From assembly GCF_015558675.1 (NCBI RefSeq), contig NZ_JADMOL010000002.1, forward strand, positions 347,975-411,974: a stretch of 64,000 nucleotides of DNA. The letters run 5' to 3'. This DNA is from Paenibacillus sp. 1001270B_150601_E10. GTDB taxonomy: Bacteria; Bacillota; Bacilli; Paenibacillales; Paenibacillaceae. Under the pieces are notes generated by a model. It was not told the origin of the DNA, did no database searches, and saw only the letters and a list, made by a program, of their open reading frames with translations. Positions 27,879 through 37,172 of the stretch are shown here, in pieces. A program made the position numbers and the translations under genes. How positions within the stretch are numbered: the stretch's first letter is position 1; the number at the start of each line of letters is the position of its first letter.

Positions 27879-28238
27879 GCGCAGGCAGAAGTATAAAGCA
27901 AACTAAATGGAATACCTTATACCTAGATGTGGTTTAAGCATTGGCGGTTAAGAGAACGTCCTTGAATGATTAAGGAGGATTTTCTTTTCCGGCATGCTGG
28001 GACCGCATCTTTTTTTACTATTTATAGAGTTTATAAGAGAAGACTCATGAACCTCATCACAATACTATATGTGGGTAAGACAACCTCACAGTGCGTCCGT
28101 TCACCTCGAGGACTTCGATAGGCGTTTATATTCCCCATGAAGAGTGATAAAAAATGGTTGCAATAGTATGCAACCTGATGTATATTCATACACATCTATC
28201 GTGATGAAGATCACTCGTAACACAGGGAGGAACCATAG
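27879..28238. other. hemW to acetyltransferase intergenic region with operator-like palindromes
   Basis: No gene is seen in these 360 bases. A weak hairpin (GTCCTT/AAGGAG near 27958-27986) followed by TTTTCTTTT may end hemW transcription. The last 85 bases carry a promoter and palindromes described separately. Confidence 0.5.
28156..28192 (+). promoter_or_regulatory. Promoter overlapped by two palindromes upstream of the acetyltransferase
   Basis: TTGCAA (28158-28163) and TATATT (28181-28186) are 17 bases apart. The -35 overlaps a 7-bp inverted repeat, GGTTGCA/TGCAACC (28156-28175), and the -10 overlaps TGTATATTCATACA (28179-28192). The second palindrome resembles an ArgR box (TGAAT-ATTCA type). 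The layout suggests repression by one or two dimeric regulators. Confidence 0.45.
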
Positions 28239-28703
28239 ATGACAGCGGTGTGCAGACGTGCTACAGAACAAGATGTGGAGCATTTATATGAATTGATTCT
28301 CGGCTATTCCTTGCAAGGGATCATGCTGCCAAGGAGTCGTGATATGCTGAGGAACCAACTCCACGACTTTGTAGTGGCGGAGGCGGAAGGCGAGCTGATC
28401 GGATGTGGGTCACTCACGCAACTTGGCAAGGAGCTAGTGGAGATTCGCTCACTTGGCATCACGCCGTCCTATAAAGGCAAGGGGATTGGCACTATGATCA
28501 TGGACGAGCTGCTTGATATGGCAAGAGACCGGAATCTTACTCGGGTCATGGCGCTTACGTATGAAGTTCGTTTTTTTGAAAAGAACGGCTTTGAAGTGGT
28601 GGAAAAGGATATTTTTCCTGAAAAAGTGTGGACGGATTGCATTCACTGCAGCAAGCGTCACGCTTGTGATGAGATCGCTGTGCTTAAAATTCTAGAATCA
28701 TGA
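28239..28703 (+). CDS. GNAT N-acetyltransferase, N-acetylglutamate-synthase-like
   Basis: A 154-residue GNAT acetyltransferase. The acetyl-CoA loop is present as Y-K-G-K-G-I-G-T-M-I-M near residue 80, after the V-E-I-R-S-L-G-I strand. The C-terminal half holds F-F-E-K-N-G-F and a cysteine-containing tail, C-I-H-C-S-K-R-H-A-C-D-E-I-A, which is typical of the short Firmicutes acetyltransferases annotated as ArgA-like N-acetylglutamate synthases. If that is right, it acetylates glutamate at the start of arginine synthesis; other small-molecule substrates are possible. It stands alone between hemW and hrcA, where Bacillus has no gene, and has its own promoter region. Confidence 0.75.
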   Translation: MTAVCRRATEQDVEHLYELILGYSLQGIMLPRSRDMLRNQLHDFVVAEAEGELIGCGSLTQLGKELVEIRSLGITPSYKGKGIGTMIMDELLDMARDRNLTRVMALTYEVRFFEKNGFEVVEKDIFPEKVWTDCIHCSKRHACDEIAVLKILES

Positions 28704-28748
28704 AGCGAATAAGCTTTTAAATATCTTCGTCAAACCTACCGAACCGAC

Positions 28749-28778
28749 TTGACAATCGTCTCGTCCGTTTGGTATTTT
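28749..28778 (+). promoter_or_regulatory. Sigma-A promoter of the hrcA-dnaK operon
   Basis: TTGACA (28749-28754) and TATTTT (28773-28778) are 18 bases apart, directly upstream of the CIRCE element. Confidence 0.6.
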
Positions 28779-28789
28779 TGTATTAATGT

Positions 28790-28816
28790 TTAGCACTCGT
28801 TAAAGATGAGTGCTAA
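28790..28816 (+). promoter_or_regulatory. CIRCE operator (HrcA binding site)
   Basis: A perfect TTAGCACTC - 9 bases - GAGTGCTAA inverted repeat. CIRCE is bound by HrcA and controls heat-shock operons; its position just after the -10 fits repression of the hrcA operon that follows. Confidence 0.97.
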
Positions 28817-28915
28817 CGAAATGAAGCTGAGCTGCATATGCTAACAGCATGCAGCATGGATGGCTTTGAATTGTACAGCATTCGACGCGGTGACAGCCAA
28901 GAAGGAGGGATGCGC

Positions 28916-29944
28916 ATGTTAACAGAACGCCAGCGCTTAATACTTGCAGCCATTGTCGATGATTATATTAGTTCGGCAGAGCCTGTCGGTTCGCGTACCA
29001 TATCGAAGCGAGGAGATGTAGGGTATAGTCCTGCAACGATTCGTAACGAGATGGCGGACCTTGAGGAGCTTGGATTCTTGGAGCAGCCGCATACCTCGGC
29101 AGGACGTATCCCGTCGCAAAAGGGATATCGTTATTACGTGGATCACCTCGTACGATTAGATACATTGTCGTCTGAAGAGATGAAGCGACTGAAAACAATG
29201 TTTGCGGAGAAAATAACCGCAATGGAGCAGGTTGTTCAGCATGCTTCTTCCGTATTGGCTCAGCTGACGAATTATACGTCTATTGCGCTTGGACCAGAGA
29301 TGTTCAGCACGACGCTTCGCCACTTCCAGCTGCTCCCGCTTAATGAGGAGACGGCTGTTGCGATCGTTGTAACGAGTACTGGTCATGTTGAGAATAAGAC
29401 GGTCTCGATTCCTCCGGGCGTATCGAAGGAAGAGCTGGAAAAGGTCGTCAATATCTTAAATGCAAAGCTAGCAGGAATTCCATTAATCCAACTTCGTTCA
29501 CAGCTGTATACAGAGGTAGGTGCAGAGCTTAACAAGTATGTCAGCCATGCCCAAGAAATGATCGGTCTTCTTGAAAGTGTAGTGGGAGGCCCTGATTCTC
29601 ACCGCGAAGTGTATTTGAATGGTACCTCGAACATGCTGTTCCAGCCGGAATTTAAGGATGTTGATAAGATTAAGACGATATGGGACCTTTTGGAGGAGAC
29701 CCCAGCCCTGATCAAGGTGATCGGTGACGCTCCTTCAGGAATACAGGTCCGAATCGGGCAGGAAAATGGACACGAAGCCATTGCCAATTGCAGTTTGATT
29801 ACAGCAACGTATACCTTTGATGGTCAGCCGCTTGGCACGATCGGGCTTCTCGGACCGACTCGAATGGAATATGCGCGTGTATTGAATCTGCTCAATGTGG
29901 TTTCATCGCAGCTTAATTTGTTTTTGAATCGCTGGCCCCACTAA
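28916..29944 (+). CDS. hrcA: Heat-inducible transcription repressor HrcA
   Basis: HrcA represses class I heat-shock operons by binding CIRCE and is kept active by chaperonins. The 342-residue product has an N-terminal winged helix with the signature L-T-E-R-Q-R-L-I-L-A-A-I-V-D-D-Y and A-T-I-R-N-E-M-A-D-L-E-E-L-G near residue 43, a GAF-like middle domain, and the C-terminal I-G-L-L-G-P-T-R-M-E-Y-A-R. The ATG at 28916 is 7 bases from AAGGAGG and gives the family length; an open frame extends 26 codons upstream without a site. It heads the operon hrcA-chaperonin-grpE-dnaK-dnaJ. Confidence 0.95.
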   Translation: MLTERQRLILAAIVDDYISSAEPVGSRTISKRGDVGYSPATIRNEMADLEELGFLEQPHTSAGRIPSQKGYRYYVDHLVRLDTLSSEEMKRLKTMFAEKITAMEQVVQHASSVLAQLTNYTSIALGPEMFSTTLRHFQLLPLNEETAVAIVVTSTGHVENKTVSIPPGVSKEELEKVVNILNAKLAGIPLIQLRSQLYTEVGAELNKYVSHAQEMIGLLESVVGGPDSHREVYLNGTSNMLFQPEFKDVDKIKTIWDLLEETPALIKVIGDAPSGIQVRIGQENGHEAIANCSLITATYTFDGQPLGTIGLLGPTRMEYARVLNLLNVVSSQLNLFLNRWPH

Positions 29945-29998
29945 GGTGGGCCCTCCGTTCATGAATAAGGATACTCGTCAAGTGAGGAGGTCAGCGAA

Positions 29999-31539
29999 TT
30001 GACGCAAGGATCAAACACTTGGAATGAGAGCGACGAACGGCATGCGACATTGTTGAACAATGCTCAGGCCGTTCGGGCGCTTTGCTCTGCTATTGAAGGA
30101 ACCTTAGGGCCTAAGGGATTGGACGTCATGCTGGTTGGCTCGAACGGTGACGTCATTATTACGAATGATGGTGTTACCATTCTCGAATCGATGGACGTCA
30201 CTCACCCGATTGCTAAACTAGTCATTCAAGTTGCAAGAGCTCAGCAGCATGAGGTGGGCGATGGGACGACCACGGCGACCGTGCTGGCCGGTGCGCTTGT
30301 ACAGGCTGGTGTGGAGCAGGTCGTGCGCGGTGTGCCGGCAGCGAAGGTTGCTGCGGGAGTCGAGCACGGTGTCAGCATCGCAAGACAACTTCTGCAAGAG
30401 CGTGCGATTCCCGTACAAGGCTTTGATGATCCGCTGCTTCATCAGGCGGTACATATTGCAGGAAGAGAACACAACGATATTGTGCAGCTCGTGCTGGACG
30501 CAGCTCGTGCCGTTGGCATGGAGCGGCTTAATCAGACGCAGTATCGTTTCGCAGATAGCATTGTCGCACATGAGAAAGCAAGCAATGAATGGTTTGAAGG
30601 ACTGCTGCTTAAGCAGAAGCCGCTGCAGCAGGAATGGCACAGCAAGCGAGAACATTGCCGAGTCATTGTCATGCAGGACAGCTTGGAGCCGGAATCGATG
30701 GATGAGCACCTGCTCACTACAGAAGCAGGATTCGAGCAGTATATGAAGCTTAAGTCCAGCTTTATGGAGCAGCTTCTCAAGCTGCAATCGCTTGGAGTTG
30801 GCTTCATTGTTCTTGAGCGAGGCATTGCGCCAGAAGCGGAACAGTTCTGCCTTGATCATGAGATCATGGTCATTCAGCGCGTGAGGATATTAAGCGGATT
30901 GCCAAGCTTACCGGAGCGAAGCCGCTTAAGCGGTCAGCTTTGCACAAGGATGCGAATGCCTTAGGCAGCATGCTTGGCCATACGGAGCTTGTGTGCTACG
31001 ATGACCGATTGGAAAGGGTTCGGCTATACCCTTCCAAGGATCGAGCTTTGAATCAGAGCGCTGACAAGCTTGTGACGATGATTGTAGGAGCTAGCACGAA
31101 GGAAGTTGTCGGGGAGCGAGCCCGCATCGCAGCAGATGCTGCAGCAGCCCTTCAGGCAGCCGTTCAAGGCGGAGTGCTTCCTGGCGGAGGAGCCTCTGAG
31201 CTGGCACTCGCTTATCAGCTTGAGCGCTACCGCGAAACGGTTCGCGGAATGGAAGCGTTTGGCATTGCAGCAGTTGCAGAGGCACTGCGAAAGCCGATGT
31301 CCCAAATCGTATGGAACGCAGGCTTCAATCCTCTGGAGAAGCTGGAGGAGGCTAGAGCAGCACAAGCAAGCCAAGGAACCGATACGATTGGTATTCACTG
31401 CGATACTGGCAATCTGCTCGATACGTTACAGGCAGGTATTGTAGATCCTGCGCAAGTGAAGCTTCATGCTTTGGCTGCCGCGGGTGAAGTCGCCTGTGCC
31501 GTACTCCGGATTCATACGGTAATTAAGATGAAGAGCTAA
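29999..31539 (+). pseudogene. Archaeal-type (group III) chaperonin in the dnaK operon, interrupted by a frameshift
   Basis: Two frames together encode a 60-kDa chaperonin of the thermosome-like type. The first (TTG 29999 to 30964, GAGGAGG upstream) has G-P-K-G-L-D-V-M, N-D-G-V-T-I-L and the ATPase motif G-D-G-T-T-T-A-T; the second resumes at 30883 in another frame and ends with G-G-G-A-S-E-L-A and the C-terminal equatorial domain. A one-base loss near 30881-30883 explains the break; restoring it gives about 513 residues without other stops. These sequences resemble group II/III chaperonins, not GroEL. Group III chaperonins are known in some Firmicutes from dnaK operons, as in Carboxydothermus. 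It could be a pseudogene, a strain variant, or a sequencing error. Confidence 0.85.
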
Positions 31540-31707
31540 ATCGATATGAGATGAATGCCTTTGATGCTTACGAAAATGTACAGGGCATAAGACTCTGTAG
31601 AAGCAAGATTATCGCCTATTGTTAGACACAGCTTATAAAATATGATATCTAACCTATATAAGGTTTGATCGATAGATGCAATGTATTCCAAATGGGAGGT
31701 GAATGGT

Positions 31708-32310
31708 TTGAAACCAGAACAAGAACAAAGCCAAACAAATACGGCAGAGCAAGAGAACGATTTGGATCAAGTTGAGACAAACGCTTCTCATGATCATATG
31801 GAAAGCTCTGATACAACCCATGTAGAAGGTGAATCGCTTGAGCAGGAAGCAAGTGCTCTAGACGAGGAACTTCAGCAGGCGAAGAAAGAATCAGAGGAGA
31901 ACTATCAGCGTTTACTCCGTGTGCAAGCGGATTTTGATAACTTCCGTCGCCGCACGCTAAAGGAGAAGGAAGACCTTGCTAAATACGCATCACAGAAGCT
32001 CGTTGAACAGCTTATTCCTGTTCTCGACAACTTTGAGCGTGCGATGGCAACCAAGCCTGCTTCAGGCGAGGTTGAGTCCTTTGCAAAAGGGATGGATATG
32101 ATCTTCCGTCAGCTTCAGCAAGTATTGGAGCAAGAAGGGTTAACCCCTATGGAGACGGTTGGTGAAGCCTTCAATCCTGAATTCCATCAAGCGATTATGC
32201 AAGTGGAATCCGATGAGTATGACGAGGGCATCGTGGTTGAAGAGGTACAACGAGGCTATATGTTGAAGGACCGCGTTCTTCGCCCAGCAATGGTAAAAGT
32301 AAGTGGTTAA
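31708..32310 (+). CDS. grpE: GrpE, nucleotide exchange factor for DnaK
   Basis: GrpE releases ADP from DnaK. The product is 200 residues from TTG 31708, which lies 8 bases after GGGAGG; an in-frame ATG at 31681 precedes that site and is less likely. The N-terminal 50 residues are Glu/Gln-rich and probably disordered, then a long helix, and the C-terminal beta domain. Family blocks are V-Q-A-D-F-D-N-F-R-R-R near residue 74, L-I-P-V-L-D-N-F-E-R-A and G-E-A-F-N-P-E-F-H-Q-A. It lies between the chaperonin and dnaK in the CIRCE-controlled operon. Confidence 0.93.
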   Translation: MKPEQEQSQTNTAEQENDLDQVETNASHDHMESSDTTHVEGESLEQEASALDEELQQAKKESEENYQRLLRVQADFDNFRRRTLKEKEDLAKYASQKLVEQLIPVLDNFERAMATKPASGEVESFAKGMDMIFRQLQQVLEQEGLTPMETVGEAFNPEFHQAIMQVESDEYDEGIVVEEVQRGYMLKDRVLRPAMVKVSG

Positions 32311-32362
32311 GCGATAACGAGCGAGGCCATTTGAGCTTGATTTTAAATAGGAAACGTACTGA

Positions 32363-34222
<1,860 letters not shown>

Positions 34223-34240
34223 TCAGAGTCGCAACAAGCA

Positions 34241-34278
34241 GTCAAAGTCTGGGATAACCAGGCTTTGACTTTCCTTTT
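34241..34278 (+). terminator. Intercistronic hairpin between dnaK and dnaJ
   Basis: GTCAAAG and CTGG pair with CCAG and CTTTGAC, followed by TTTCCTTTTG. It looks like a leaky terminator or a stabiliser of the dnaK message that would lower dnaJ expression relative to dnaK. Confidence 0.7.
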
Positions 34279-34334
34279 GTTCTGATCCAAAATAGAGTGT
34301 CATGAACGCGATGAATCGTTATGGGGGTGGAAGA

Positions 34335-35459
34335 GTGGCAGAAAAGCGAGATTATTATGAGGTCCTAGGAGTAGGCAAGAGCGCTAGTGACGATGAGATC
34401 AAAAAGGCTTATCGTAAGCTTGCGCGTCAATATCACCCGGACGTCAATAAGGCGGATGATGCTGAGCAGAAGTTCAAGGAAGTAAAAGAAGCTTATGACG
34501 TCCTCAGTGATTCTCAAAAACGCAATATGTATGACCAATATGGCCATGTCGATCCGAACCAAGGCATGGGAGGCGGCGGCTTCTCTGGCGACTTCGGAGG
34601 ATTTGGCGATATTTTCGATATGTTCTTTGGCGGCGGAGGCAGACAGCGTGATCCGAATGCGCCGCAGCGTGGTAATGATCTTCAATACACAATGACTGTG
34701 GAATTCAAGGAAGCGGCATTCGGTGTGGAGAAGGATATTACCATTCCTAGAACCGAAGAGTGCGATACATGTCATGGTTCTGGCGCCAAGCCTGGCACAA
34801 CGCCGGAAACATGTTCGCGCTGTCGTGGTACAGGTCAAGAGGAAGTGGCGCAAAATACGCCATTTGGCCGCATGGTTAACCGCCGTACATGCTCCGCATG
34901 CCAGGGGCGCGGAAAGATCATTCGTGATAAATGTAACACATGCCACGGCAACGGTACGCTTAAAAAGCAGCGTAAAATTCACGTTCGTATTCCTGCGGGA
35001 GCATTTGACGGTGCTCAAATCCGTATGACAGGCGAAGGGGAAGCGGGCTTGCGCGGAGGTCCGAGCGGAGATCTGTATGTTGTGCTTCGCGTGAAGGATC
35101 ATGAGTTCTTCCAGCGTGAGGATGATGACATCTATTGTGAAGTGCCGATTACCTTTGCACAGGCTGCGCTTGGAGATGAAGTAGAGATTCCGACGCTGCA
35201 TGACAAGGTGAAGCTGAAGATCCCTGCAGGCACTCAAACGGGAACGAATTTCCGTCTTCGCGGCAAAGGGGTTCCGCATCTGCGCGGTACCGGCAACGGG
35301 GATCAGCACGTGAAGGTTGTTGTCGTCACACCTACAAAGCTTAACGAAGAGCAAAAGAATGCCCTTAGTCACTTTGCAGACCTAAGCGGCGAAGCACCGA
35401 GTGGAACGCACGAAGAAGGCTTCTTTGATCGTATGAAGCGTGCTTTTAGAGGAGAATAA
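34335..35459 (+). CDS. dnaJ: Chaperone protein DnaJ (Hsp40)
   Basis: DnaJ presents substrates to DnaK and stimulates its ATPase. The 374-residue product starts [12 protein letters not shown], has the J-domain H-P-D in Q-Y-H-P-D-V-N, a Gly/Phe-rich linker (about residues 70-105), and four zinc-binding repeats: [24 protein letters not shown] and [11 protein letters not shown] 34335 gives the family start and has GGGGGTGGA upstream; ATG 34302 adds 11 residues without similarity. A terminator follows, closing the heat-shock operon. Confidence 0.97.
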   Translation: MAEKRDYYEVLGVGKSASDDEIKKAYRKLARQYHPDVNKADDAEQKFKEVKEAYDVLSDSQKRNMYDQYGHVDPNQGMGGGGFSGDFGGFGDIFDMFFGGGGRQRDPNAPQRGNDLQYTMTVEFKEAAFGVEKDITIPRTEECDTCHGSGAKPGTTPETCSRCRGTGQEEVAQNTPFGRMVNRRTCSACQGRGKIIRDKCNTCHGNGTLKKQRKIHVRIPAGAFDGAQIRMTGEGEAGLRGGPSGDLYVVLRVKDHEFFQREDDDIYCEVPITFAQAALGDEVEIPTLHDKVKLKIPAGTQTGTNFRLRGKGVPHLRGTGNGDQHVKVVVVTPTKLNEEQKNALSHFADLSGEAPSGTHEEGFFDRMKRAFRGE

Positions 35460-35476
35460 GTATTGATCTAAATATA

Positions 35477-35520
35477 AAGATGATTCCTGTAGCGAGTAAT
35501 GAACAGGAGTCATCTTTTTT
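35477..35520 (+). terminator. Intrinsic terminator after dnaJ
   Basis: AAGATGA and TCCTGT pair with ACAGGA and TCATCTT around a short loop; a T-run of six follows. It ends the hrcA-dnaJ operon. Confidence 0.92.
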
Positions 35521-35729
35521 CTATATAGATATCTGCGGATGTTGCCAATTTCAAAGTTGAAATGAAGGTGTTAAAGCATCCCTTCGTATAATTATCAGCA
35601 ATTTACGGGAAAATCGTAGACATGGTCAGGATTGTAAACTTATCGTTCATTTTTTTGAAAAGAATATATATGTGATGTTAAGAAATAAGAAATGAGCTTA
35701 TCTATAAAGGGAAATAGGAAATATTGTTC

Positions 35730-35759
35730 TTGACTGCGCTTCCAATAAGGATATATAAT
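35730..35759 (+). promoter_or_regulatory. Sigma-A promoter of the ROK regulator gene
   Basis: TTGACT (35730-35735) and TATAAT (35754-35759) are 18 bases apart. A TAAACTTAA half-site (35759-35767) begins at the last base of the -10, so a bound repressor would block this promoter. Confidence 0.65.
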
Positions 35760-35829
35760 AAACTTAAATCGGAATAATATAATCATTAAGTTGAATATCT
35801 AACGGAATTTTTCTTTTATTTTCTTAAAT

Positions 35830-35848
35830 AAGTTTAGTAAATAAACTT
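35830..35848 (+). promoter_or_regulatory. ROK/XylR-type operator palindrome
   Basis: AAGTTTA (35830-35836) and TAAACTT (35842-35848) form a 7-bp inverted repeat with a 5-base spacer. Related half-sites occur at 35761-35767 (AACTTAA) and near 35788 (TTAAGTT). The AGTTTAnT pattern resembles sites of XylR/ROK repressors, and the next gene encodes one. Confidence 0.55.
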
Positions 35849-35888
35849 AATATTCAAAATCCAAGAAGAAAGTAGTTGTTACATCGCG

Positions 35889-37061
35889 ATGAATGTCCAT
35901 TTACCAAGCACAATACGTAAATTGAACAAAGAAATTGTACTCAATATTATCAAGGATCTCGGTCCTCTGCCGCGTTCTGAGATCGCCAAGCATTCCGGTA
36001 TAACTAAAGCAACGATCTCGGAAATTGTTAAAGAGCTTATTGAAGAAAAGCTCATATATGATGAGAAAGAAGGTGATGATAACAGCAAAAGGGGCACGAA
36101 TCTACATTTCTCTAAATATGCGACTTATGGTATCGCTGTTGATTTAGGCGGCACCTCGATTAATCTTGGATTATTCAATCTGGCAGGAGAATTGTTTATG
36201 GAGCATTCTGTTCCAACCTATGATTTGGATACAAGTGAAGCTTTCCTACTTCAGATGGTTGACGATATAAAAGCTTTCATCGAACAAGCAGATCAACCAC
36301 TTGACCGACTTTCCTTCATTAGCATTGCAACGCCAGGCATTGTAGATCCTACTGCTGGGATCGTGTTAGAAGGTTCACCGAATTTACCTGAATGGAGGAA
36401 TATCCATCTCACGCAATATTTTCAGAACATTTTTCAAGTGCCTGTCATTATTGAAAATGATGTGCGTGCAGCGCTTGTCGGCGAGATGTACTCTGGAGCG
36501 TTCCAAAATGTTAACTCCGCAGTCCTAATCGGTATCGGGACAGGTCTTGGTTCCGCAATGCTTATGGATGGCAAGGTCATAAGAGGTGCAAATAATGCTG
36601 CTGGCGAAATCGGCTACATGGTTGTTAAGCGCGATCAGTTGTATGCGCCTTCGACGAAAGGACATTTGGAGATGTCTTGCTCAGGATCTGGTTTGGAAGA
36701 ACTTGCTCGATCCCTTTTTCATAAGAAGATGACTGCAAGCGAGATCTTTCATCAAGCCAAGCTTGGCGATCTTCAAGCTAAGTATCTCATTGATCAATTC
36801 GAGGACAATCTTGCTATGGGTATTTTGAATATGATCGCGCTAATTAATCCTGAGAAGATTGTATTAATGGGGGGGGTTACAAAGTCATTATCACTCGAAC
36901 AGCTAACACGTAAGGTGAAGCTGCATACGACGGAAGTTACGAACGTTACGTTTGAAATTTCGGACTTACAGCATCACTCTTCATTGCAGGGGATCGCAAT
37001 ACTTGGACTAAATAAAGCTTTTCCTACTTTGCAATTTTTAAAAGATAAACAGCTGTACTAG
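35889..37061 (+). CDS. ROK family transcriptional regulator (XylR/NagC type)
   Basis: A 390-residue repressor-type ROK protein. The N-terminal winged helix (about residues 5-70) has L-P-R-S-E-I-A-K-H-S-G-I-T-K-A-T-I-S-E as the helix-turn-helix. The sugar-kinase-like part follows, with V-D-L-G-G-T-S-I-N-L-G near residue 81 and I-G-I-G-T-G-L-G-S-A-M near residue 216. The zinc site C-x-C-G-x-x-G-C found in many ROK proteins is not present; the corresponding segment is H-L-E-M-S-C-S-G-S-G. The ribosome binding site is weak. It precedes a hydrolase-like gene and an MFS transporter, so it probably responds to a sugar or sugar acid that the transporter imports. Confidence 0.88.
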   Translation: MNVHLPSTIRKLNKEIVLNIIKDLGPLPRSEIAKHSGITKATISEIVKELIEEKLIYDEKEGDDNSKRGTNLHFSKYATYGIAVDLGGTSINLGLFNLAGELFMEHSVPTYDLDTSEAFLLQMVDDIKAFIEQADQPLDRLSFISIATPGIVDPTAGIVLEGSPNLPEWRNIHLTQYFQNIFQVPVIIENDVRAALVGEMYSGAFQNVNSAVLIGIGTGLGSAMLMDGKVIRGANNAAGEIGYMVVKRDQLYAPSTKGHLEMSCSGSGLEELARSLFHKKMTASEIFHQAKLGDLQAKYLIDQFEDNLAMGILNMIALINPEKIVLMGGVTKSLSLEQLTRKVKLHTTEVTNVTFEISDLQHHSSLQGIAILGLNKAFPTLQFLKDKQLY

Positions 37062-37172
37062 TCTTTGAAGTCAATGTTCAAAGCAATAGCTTTTTCACAG
37101 TTATAATTTTAACCGCTATTTCGCAATCAAATAGTAATTGTTGGAATGACAACTAAGAGGAGCGTGTCGCAA

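Larger units (their letters stand above)
35521..35888. other. AT-rich regulatory region upstream of the ROK gene
   Basis: No gene is seen. The stretch is clearly more AT-rich than its neighbours and contains a promoter (35730-35759) and repeated TAAACTTA half-sites listed separately. Confidence 0.6.

Noticed and set aside
28838-28915. 26-codon N-terminal extension of HrcA
   Set aside because: It lies in the leader just after CIRCE, lacks a ribosome binding site and has no family similarity.
30881-30890. Programmed frameshifting in the chaperonin gene
   Set aside because: No slippery heptamer, stem or internal Shine-Dalgarno was seen at the join; a base loss or sequencing error is simpler.
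34365-35372. 335-codon minus-strand frame inside dnaJ
   Set aside because: Antisense shadow of dnaJ; unlikely protein composition and no supporting signals.
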